Shown: positions 40,027-46,084 of the stretch, in pieces
How positions within the stretch are numbered: the first letter of the stretch is position 1
Layout of the letters: each line of letters begins with the position of its first letter
Assembly: GCA_016929295.1 (NCBI GenBank)
Contig: JAFGJB010000086.1
Location: forward strand, 1-46,084
DNA from: Candidatus Zhuqueibacterota bacterium
GTDB taxonomy: Bacteria > Zhuqueibacterota > Zhuqueibacteria > Residuimicrobiales > Krinioviventaceae
Reading direction: 5' to 3'
DNA length: 46,084 nucleotides
Translations under genes and position numbers: made by a program
The notes under the pieces: generated by a model
Database searches by the model: none
Told to the model about the DNA's origin: nothing
The model's input: only the letters and a program-made list of their open reading frames with translations

Positions 40027-41489
40027 AGGCGAAAAGAGTAAAAAAGCCCAATGTTCTATTGATCTCCGTTGATAGTCTTCGGGCAGATCATCTGTCTCTC
40101 TACGGCTATGAAAAAGAAACCACTCCTCATCTGACTGAACTGTCATTTGACGGAACGGTCTTTGAAAAGGCTTTTTCAGCGGCGAACTGGACCGGGGCGT
40201 CCATCGCATCAATTCTCACCGGCCTCTACCCGACCGTGCACGGTTTTACGAATAGACGCTACTATCTGGATGATGGCCAGGATTCGCTCGCTTCTATTCT
40301 GCGGCAGCACGGTTATTGCACGATCTGTTTTTCCAATAACATGTATCTGAGTGAAAAAAGTGGTCTGCATGCCGGCTTTGATGATTTTCGCTATCGCGGA
40401 GTGAGCGCGGCAGATGCTGCCAGCAACCTCGCCAGCCAAAAATCGTTACTCCGGCATCTCAAAGATATTCCGGGTCATCGAGCGAAAGCATTTTTGAAAA
40501 ATGTCGCGGATTCCCTTGATCAAGGAAAAGCGCTGACACGTGACAAGGGCGCTTGTGAGACCGAGCTGGCTTTTCGCAAGTGGCTGAATGACTATAGTCA
40601 GGAGAAACCCTTCTTCACCTATATTCACTATCAAGAACCTCACTCCATTTATTTCCCACCCTACCCGTATCGCCGTCGATTCTTTTCGGGTTCCTGGCTG
40701 GAAGAGAGCGCCTATCTGCAATTTGATCACTTGCACTATTATGCCGGCAAGATGCATTTCAGCGAGACTCAGGTCTGGCACTATATGGAATTGTACGATG
40801 GAGAAATCACTTACCTGGACTGGCGGCTGGGGCGCCTGATGAAAATCCTGAAAGAAAAAGAATATTTTGAAAATACAATCATCATCATCACGGCTGATCA
40901 TGGCGAAATGTTTGGCGAGCATGGATTCTTTTGGCATGCATTCTGCTTGTACGAGCCGTTGATCCGTGTGCCCTTGCTGCTGCACTATCCGACCTGGTTC
41001 GAACGCGATCATCGGTCAATGGACATTGTCCAGACAACGGATATCGTGCCGACCCTGCTGGAAGGACTGGGAATTGAGTGGCACTATATAAATAACGGAC
41101 AAGGGCAGTCATTTCTCAACGGATCAAAGCGCCAGGCGGCGCTCACCGAGACTTTTAATCCTGAACTGATGGTAGATCGGTGGCTGCAGCGATATGAGGA
41201 TATTGAAAAAGACGATTTTGCACACTATCTCCGCGATATCAGATCATATCGCACCGCAAGCGAAAAGCTGATATCGGCCTCTGACGGTGCGCGGGAATTC
41301 TACGATTTGGCAAAAGATCCGGCGGAATCGCTCAACCTCTACGGTTCGCACGACCCGCGCATTGTAAAGTGCGACAGCGAGCTGAAAAAGTGGATTGCTT
41401 CGTTTACGCCGCATTCTGTGTCGAATGCGACGCAACCAGGCTTTGACAAAGCGACATGGGAAAAAATGAAGGCGCTGGGTTATGCCTGA
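40023..41489 (+). CDS. alkaline-phosphatase-superfamily sulfatase homologue with Thr nucleophile
   Basis: A 488-residue cytosolic-looking protein (no signal peptide) of the sulfatase fold. The metal-binding Asp is D17 in LLISVDSLRADHLSLYGYEK. The active-site loop reads SAANWTGASIASILTGLYPT: T57 lies 10 residues before G67 of LLTG-type ILTG, exactly where sulfatases have the Cys that becomes formylglycine, and the Arg of CxPxR is Ile61. The second metal site is IIIITADHGEMFGEHGFFWH. Thr nucleophiles are the rule in phosphoethanolamine and phosphoglycerol transferases of this superfamily, so a phospho-transferase or hydrolase is more likely than a sulfatase. It overlaps both neighbours (4 and 8 nt). 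Substrate unknown. Confidence 0.85.
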   Translation: MKAKRVKKPNVLLISVDSLRADHLSLYGYEKETTPHLTELSFDGTVFEKAFSAANWTGASIASILTGLYPTVHGFTNRRYYLDDGQDSLASILRQHGYCTICFSNNMYLSEKSGLHAGFDDFRYRGVSAADAASNLASQKSLLRHLKDIPGHRAKAFLKNVADSLDQGKALTRDKGACETELAFRKWLNDYSQEKPFFTYIHYQEPHSIYFPPYPYRRRFFSGSWLEESAYLQFDHLHYYAGKMHFSETQVWHYMELYDGEITYLDWRLGRLMKILKEKEYFENTIIIITADHGEMFGEHGFFWHAFCLYEPLIRVPLLLHYPTWFERDHRSMDIVQTTDIVPTLLEGLGIEWHYINNGQGQSFLNGSKRQAALTETFNPELMVDRWLQRYEDIEKDDFAHYLRDIRSYRTASEKLISASDGAREFYDLAKDPAESLNLYGSHDPRIVKCDSELKKWIASFTPHSVSNATQPGFDKATWEKMKALGYA

Positions 41490-43491
41490 TAACTCTTCGC
41501 GATCTGTCGTGGCCGGGCAACCAGGCGGACGAATTCGTATCCTTTTTCTCATTCCCTCATTCAAAACCGGCGGCGCCGAAATTCAATTACTGTCGCTCGT
41601 GCGCGGTCTGGACAAGTCTTTGTTTTATGTGACGATTGCTGCCTTTTATCGCGGCAATGAACTTGACCGGCTCTATGAAAACACGGCCGATGTCAACGTC
41701 GTCTACCTGGAGAAAAAAGGCGCCCTCGACTTTATCTTTTTGCGTCGATTAGGAGCGATTTTCCGCCAAGGACGATTTGATATTGTGCAGTGTTACAATC
41801 AATCCGCGCGACTTTTTGGCATGATCGCCGCCAGGAGATATCGTGTCCCGGCTGTTATTATGACCGAACGAACAGCGCGGTTATTATATTCATCGTTTGG
41901 CAGCAGGATTTATCTTTTTTTCGAAAAATTCGCTCTGCGGTCTGCTGATCTCGTCATTGCCAACAGTGAAGCGGGACGCGCTTTCGCCATTTCGCGCGGC
42001 GTTCGGCGCGAGCGAACGCGGGTGATTTATAATGGCATCGATCCACAACGCCTCTCCATCACTCGAGGCATCGATTCTGTGCGCGCAGATATGCTCATCG
42101 CAAAGGACGCCTTTGTCGTCGGCATGGTCGCACGCCTCGAGGCGCTCAAAGATCCGTTCACCTTTGTGCGGGCTGCTCGTTCTATTTACAAAAAATATGA
42201 TCGCATGAGGTTTATCCTCGTCGGCGACGGCCCACTGCTCGAACAGGTAAAGGAGTTCGCCGCCACCTCGGAACTGGGTGACAGCATGATCTTCACCGGC
42301 CATCGTGCCGATGTTGCCGACTTGATCAAGTGCATGAATGTTGCGATCCTGACGTCGCAACGCGTGGAAGGGTGCTCCAATTTCTTGCTGGAAGCGATGG
42401 CGCTTGGCGTGCCGGTCATCGCCACTCGCGTGGGCGGCAACGTCGAATTGATTGAGCATGAAAAAACGGGATTGCTGGTTTCGCCATCCAGTCCGGTCGA
42501 TGTCGCTGCGGCCATCGAGCGGCTCTGTTGCGATGCCAAACTCAGAGCCGATCTGGCAGACAACGCTCGCCAATGGGTGGATAGCCGCTTCGCACAAAGA
42601 GTCATGGTCTCACAGCATGAAAATCTCTATCTTGAATTGACGCGCGGATCTTCATCGGCAGAGCGGCGCGCTGACGGCAATGCGCTGCGACAAGACACAG
42701 ATCGTCCCTTTCGTCGCATGCATCTGCTCGATCTGCCTGTTGATCGCATCACTGTCGACGATTGCATTGGTCATTTTTCCAAGGTCATTCGCAGAGGTGG
42801 ACGTTGTCATATCGTTGTCATTAATGCCGCCAAAGTTGTGAAAGCGCGGACGGACGTGGAGCTGCGGCAGGTCATTCATGCCGCCGACCTGATCGGCGCC
42901 GATGGGGTGCCAATTGTCTGGGCTTCTCGCCTTCTGGGCGAGCCGCTGCCCGCTCGTGTCAATGGCACGGATCTGATGGAGAGGATTTTTCACGAATCCG
43001 TTCGTCGGGGGTGGAAACTCTATTTGCTCGGAGCACGACAAAAGGTCATTGAAAATGTCGTCGAACAGCTCAAGATAAAGTTTCCCGGCATTCGCCTTGT
43101 CGGCTTTCGCAATGGCTATTTTTCTTCAATTGATGAAGAGCTGGCGGTTGTTGAAATCATCAACGCTGCCAGGCCTGATATTCTGCTGCTTGGCTTTGGC
43201 ACACCGATGAAAGAAAAATGGGTACAGCGATACAGAGAGAGACTGACCGTCCCGGTCATTCATGGCGTCGGCGGCAGTTTCGATATTGTCGCCGGCTTGA
43301 CAAGACGCGCCCCTGCATGGATGCAGCGATCAGGGCTTGAGTGGTTCTACCGATTCTTGCAGGAACCCCGGCGCATGTGGAAGCGTTATTTAGTGACAAA
43401 CTCGGTTTTCATCTGGCTGGTGTTCAATGCCTGGCGGCGGCGAATTTTCTGTCAGCATAGCAGGGCATCTTTGGGAGGAGAGCATGGGTAG
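41482..43491 (+). CDS. bifunctional glycosyltransferase: GT4 fused to WecG/TagA/CpsF (GT26)
   Basis: A 669-residue fusion. Residues 1-385 are GT4: RILFLIPSFKTGGAEIQLLS, RADLVIANSEAGRAFAI-like acceptor half, VVGMVARLEALKDPFTFVRA, FILVGDGPLLEQVKEFA, and EGCSNFLLEAMALGVPVIAT with VGGNVELIEHEKTGLLV. After a Ser/Arg/Asp-rich linker (386-412), residues 413-650 are a WecG/TagA/CpsF domain: HIVVINAAKVVKARTDVELR (N448), LIGADGVPIVWASRLLG (D474, the position of the proposed catalytic Asp of TagA), ARVNGTDLMERI, GFGTPMKEKWVQRYRER, GVGGSFDIVAGLTRRAPAWM and LEWFYRFLQEPRRMWKRYL. The two domains may add successive sugars; WecG/TagA enzymes transfer ManNAc or ManNAcA-type sugars. It overlaps the neighbouring genes by 8 nt on each side. 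Confidence 0.9.
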   Translation: MPDNSSRSVVAGQPGGRIRILFLIPSFKTGGAEIQLLSLVRGLDKSLFYVTIAAFYRGNELDRLYENTADVNVVYLEKKGALDFIFLRRLGAIFRQGRFDIVQCYNQSARLFGMIAARRYRVPAVIMTERTARLLYSSFGSRIYLFFEKFALRSADLVIANSEAGRAFAISRGVRRERTRVIYNGIDPQRLSITRGIDSVRADMLIAKDAFVVGMVARLEALKDPFTFVRAARSIYKKYDRMRFILVGDGPLLEQVKEFAATSELGDSMIFTGHRADVADLIKCMNVAILTSQRVEGCSNFLLEAMALGVPVIATRVGGNVELIEHEKTGLLVSPSSPVDVAAAIERLCCDAKLRADLADNARQWVDSRFAQRVMVSQHENLYLELTRGSSSAERRADGNALRQDTDRPFRRMHLLDLPVDRITVDDCIGHFSKVIRRGGRCHIVVINAAKVVKARTDVELRQVIHAADLIGADGVPIVWASRLLGEPLPARVNGTDLMERIFHESVRRGWKLYLLGARQKVIENVVEQLKIKFPGIRLVGFRNGYFSSIDEELAVVEIINAARPDILLLGFGTPMKEKWVQRYRERLTVPVIHGVGGSFDIVAGLTRRAPAWMQRSGLEWFYRFLQEPRRMWKRYLVTNSVFIWLVFNAWRRRIFCQHSRASLGGEHG

Positions 43492-46033
43492 TGGATCATT
43501 AAAATTCAGCATCGGTGCACTTTTTGCACTAACGGCAATCACATATGCCGCTGATATGATCGGCATCATCAGCGATGACATCATAAAACCGCAGAGGCTG
43601 AACTCTTTCAATCCGCCAAAAGGGGCAGGCAGCACCTACACGGATCCGGCATTTGGCACGCGAATTACCCGCCTCACTGACAATACGGCGTTCAACAGGT
43701 TTGTCCTTGGCGGTTACATGGGCAATAGTGAAATCTGCTATTTTAATCGTGATGGCTCCTGCTTTTTGGCCGCTGAAAACGATGCGGCATCTGGAAAAAT
43801 CACCACCTTTCTCTATGATGGACGGTCCGGTCAGCGCATCCGGGCGCTCGGACGATTTGAGCCGTATGTGCTGCGCTGGCCGCTGGCGGATCGATATAAA
43901 AAGAATGGTCAGGTCTTCACATTTGATCCGCTGACACATTTTTATAAATATGACGGCAACGAATTGCAGCTCTGGGACGTGAACGATCCCGGCGCTTACG
44001 AGATCATCCGAGAATTTACTGAATACGATTTCATCGGCCCGGCGGGTGGAGAGGGCGATATTTCGCACGACGGCCGCTTCTGGGTGCTGGATGGCGACGC
44101 GAAAGAGTTGTTTGTCTATGATCTCATCGATGATGTTAAATTCGCCGTTTCCACATTCGATATCGGCAGCCTGGGCTCTAAAGGCAGCGATGTTGGTGTT
44201 GATTATGCTGCTATTTCGCCTCGCGGTGATTTTATCATCCTCTCCTGGGGAACCGATCCGGGTGCCGGGAGGCGCCATGCCGGCATCGAGCTGTATGATA
44301 GAAACTGGACCTTCCTCCGCCAGCTGCATCCCAGCATCGTGCACTGGGCGAGCGGCATCGATGCTTTTGGCGAGCAGGTCATCTATACGGTTGTGACGCA
44401 TGATTTCCCAGAGGTGTTCGCCGCGTGTGGCGCCACGCCGGGAGACATCATCTCCGTGCAGCTGTCCGATGGATCGCCCAGGTTGTTGAAAGATATTCCA
44501 CTGTGGGCGCACATGGCGATCAGCGCCTGCAACTCGGTCACCGATGGTGATTATATCCACGTCTCCTATCACAATCGTTCGAATGACCCGAATGCATTGT
44601 GGTCGCCGTTCTGGGATGAAATCATCGAAGTGCCGACGGACGGTTCGCAGCAGGTTCGGCGCTTTCTGCATCACCATTCGCACTATGTCACTGGTCAAAG
44701 CACCAAATACTATCAACCGGATGCGGTCGTCAATCGCCAGGGCGACAAATTGATCTATCGCAGCACTTACAACACCGGCATCGGTGATCTATACATGTTC
44801 GATATCGGCGATCGCGGCGTGGATCCATCGGACAGCACCGCGCCGAATTCGCCGTTGAATTTGCGGCAAGGGGTGACAACTCACGATGCGATCGAATTGT
44901 CCTGGGACGAACCGCCTGCCGCCGCTGATGGTGATGTCCCGAGTCATTATAGAGTCTATCGCGACGGACTTTTTGTCTCGACTGTCTACGGATTGGTATT
45001 TACGGATCAGGGATTGAGGGAAGCGCGCGCCTATGAGTACAAGATTGTCGCCGTCGATGACGCCGGCAACGAGAGCGCCGGCTTTTTGTCGGCCGTATTC
45101 TCGACTCTGGCGGATGTCGAGCCGCCGAGATTGCTCGCAGCCAGAGTCCAGGACAAGGAGCATGTCGAGCTATACTTTTCCGAAGCGCTCGAACGGTCAT
45201 CCGCCGAGAGCGCGGCGAACTATGTCATCGATCAGGGGATCGCGGTGCGGTCGGCAACCTATGACAATCTGCGGACCGTCGTCCTGCAGACATCTGCATT
45301 GCAGCTGGGCAATGTCTATACGGTGACGGTCAATGGCGTCACAGACGGCTCGTCGCAGCGAAACCGCATCTCACCCAACAGCGCGCAGCTCTTTTCGCTG
45401 GTGGCCGGCTTTTACGACGATTTTGAGAATGGACTGTCGCCGTCCTGGGAGTTGCGCACGCCGTCGCGCTGGTCGCTCGACGAGCAGGCTGGCAACAGTC
45501 GGCTCTTTTTGCATACGACCGACTATGGCGACTATTCGACAAAAATGGCCGGTGAATACGCCATTCTGCGCGACAGTCACCTGTGGGGAGGAGAGTTTCG
45601 CATCCTCTGCGAGGCAAAGAGCAACGAGGATCTGCTCGCCAACACGGCCGCTGACTATGCCGTGTTTTTTGGCTTTGCAGATGATCTGAATTACTATTAC
45701 GTGCAGTGGCAGCCGGAAAATGTAAAGCTGCATCGCATCGTCGACGGGGAACGGACGCTGTTCGTCGAGCATTACCATAAAAGCGACTTTGAGCGGTTTC
45801 TGTCACTCTCTGTCGAGCTGACGCAAGACATCTTGCGAGTCTCGGTCGATGGAAAACAGGTCTTTACGCATGATCTGAGCGATCTGGCGCCCATCTCCGG
45901 AAAACTGGGCATTGGTTCCTACAATGACTCGGCCTGGTTCGACAATGTCAATGTCGGGCCATATGATCAGGGCGATAATACACCGCCGGCCGCGCCATCG
46001 GGCCTCGTCATTGTAACTGATGAAAAGATGTAA
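43484..46033 (+). CDS. secreted beta-propeller / Fn3 / LamG-like protein, probably 3'-truncated
   Basis: An 849-residue exported protein with signal peptide (residues 1-22, ending ITYAAD). Residues about 45-445 look like a beta-propeller: FGTRITRLTDNTAFNRF, YFNRDGSCFLAAENDA, GGEGDISHDGRFWVLDGD, DYAAISPRGDFIILSWG, HHHSHYVTGQSTKYYQPDAV. This resembles oligogalacturonate-lyase/TolB-type propellers. An Fn3 domain follows (about 455-545, APNSPLNLRQGVTTHDAIEL, YKIVAVDDAGNESAGF), then an Ig-like module (RLLAARVQDKEHVELYFSEA) and a LamG/concanavalin-like domain (about 645-830). It ends PPAAPSGLVIVTDEKM, the opening of another Fn3 domain cut short by TAA. GGGAGGAG at 43473-43480 sets the ATG at 43484. 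A polysaccharide-binding or cleaving role fits its place in the operon but is inference. Confidence 0.82.
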   Translation: MGSGSLKFSIGALFALTAITYAADMIGIISDDIIKPQRLNSFNPPKGAGSTYTDPAFGTRITRLTDNTAFNRFVLGGYMGNSEICYFNRDGSCFLAAENDAASGKITTFLYDGRSGQRIRALGRFEPYVLRWPLADRYKKNGQVFTFDPLTHFYKYDGNELQLWDVNDPGAYEIIREFTEYDFIGPAGGEGDISHDGRFWVLDGDAKELFVYDLIDDVKFAVSTFDIGSLGSKGSDVGVDYAAISPRGDFIILSWGTDPGAGRRHAGIELYDRNWTFLRQLHPSIVHWASGIDAFGEQVIYTVVTHDFPEVFAACGATPGDIISVQLSDGSPRLLKDIPLWAHMAISACNSVTDGDYIHVSYHNRSNDPNALWSPFWDEIIEVPTDGSQQVRRFLHHHSHYVTGQSTKYYQPDAVVNRQGDKLIYRSTYNTGIGDLYMFDIGDRGVDPSDSTAPNSPLNLRQGVTTHDAIELSWDEPPAAADGDVPSHYRVYRDGLFVSTVYGLVFTDQGLREARAYEYKIVAVDDAGNESAGFLSAVFSTLADVEPPRLLAARVQDKEHVELYFSEALERSSAESAANYVIDQGIAVRSATYDNLRTVVLQTSALQLGNVYTVTVNGVTDGSSQRNRISPNSAQLFSLVAGFYDDFENGLSPSWELRTPSRWSLDEQAGNSRLFLHTTDYGDYSTKMAGEYAILRDSHLWGGEFRILCEAKSNEDLLANTAADYAVFFGFADDLNYYYVQWQPENVKLHRIVDGERTLFVEHYHKSDFERFLSLSVELTQDILRVSVDGKQVFTHDLSDLAPISGKLGIGSYNDSAWFDNVNVGPYDQGDNTPPAAPSGLVIVTDEKM

Positions 46034-46084
46034 ATGTAGGCAATTTGTAAGAGGTCAGTTTCTGGAAAAGACACAAAAGATCAA

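Noticed and set aside
40023-41489. Calling this gene a true sulfatase
   Set aside because: The Cys/Ser of the C/SxPxR formylglycine motif is Thr and the Arg is Ile, so the sulfatase mechanism is not supported.
1-46084. CRISPR arrays, tRNA/rRNA genes, transposases, phage or toxin-antitoxin genes
   Set aside because: None seen: no regularly spaced direct repeats, no cloverleaf-like intergenic stretch and no recognisable transposase, integrase or toxin family among the proteins.

Overview
The window is bacterial chromosomal DNA, densely coded and almost entirely on the + strand. The only clear - strand gene is at 16147-17616. Lipoprotein-type and Tat-type signals, HflK/HflC, a GWxTD-domain protein, an MglA/roadblock pair, plant/cyanobacterial-like GlgC and a Wzx/Wzy-type polysaccharide locus together suggest a diderm of the FCB superphylum or a neighbouring candidate phylum (Calditrichota/KSB1-like). 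This placement is inference from gene content; no rRNA or tRNA is present to anchor it.

Layout. 1-5421: the 3' end of a beta-propeller-like secreted protein, a decayed stretch, the PLP-homeostasis protein YggS, a lipoprotein, a secreted HExxH metallopeptidase and a Tat-exported glycosylasparaginase. 5422-5901: a non-coding interval with three sets of inverted repeats, one of the CGCAGAG type. 5902-10962: smc and a GWxTD-domain protein, closed by a strong intrinsic terminator. 11124-16128: glgC, hflK-hflC, galU and plsY (sugar-nucleotide supply, membrane proteolysis control, phospholipid synthesis). 16147-17616 (-): a class-V aminotransferase that converges on plsY. 17845-22766: a POT peptide transporter behind a recognisable promoter, a calcineurin-like phosphoesterase, mglB-mglA polarity genes and an Atg22/UMF1-type MFS transporter. 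22767-23036: an intergenic region with a candidate branched RNA or DNA fold and a good sigma70-like promoter.

23037-46033 is one tightly packed exopolysaccharide operon of 15 genes, and several neighbours overlap by 4-8 nt. It has an SLBB export protein, a Wzz/Wzc-type tyrosine autokinase, a polyprenyl-P sugar phosphotransferase that starts the repeat unit, GT2/GT4/GT39-like transferases, an O-antigen-ligase/Wzy-type polymerase and a Wzx-type flippase. It also has a carbamoyltransferase, a bi-domain dehydrogenase, an alkaline-phosphatase-superfamily enzyme with Thr in place of the sulfatase Cys, a GT4-GT26 fusion and a large secreted beta-propeller/Fn3 protein whose 3' end looks truncated. 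Together they describe Wzx/Wzy-type synthesis of a decorated polysaccharide of unknown structure. The most unusual parts are the nested palindromes before smc, the three-branched fold before the polysaccharide operon, the Thr-type sulfatase homologue and the GT4-GT26 fusion.
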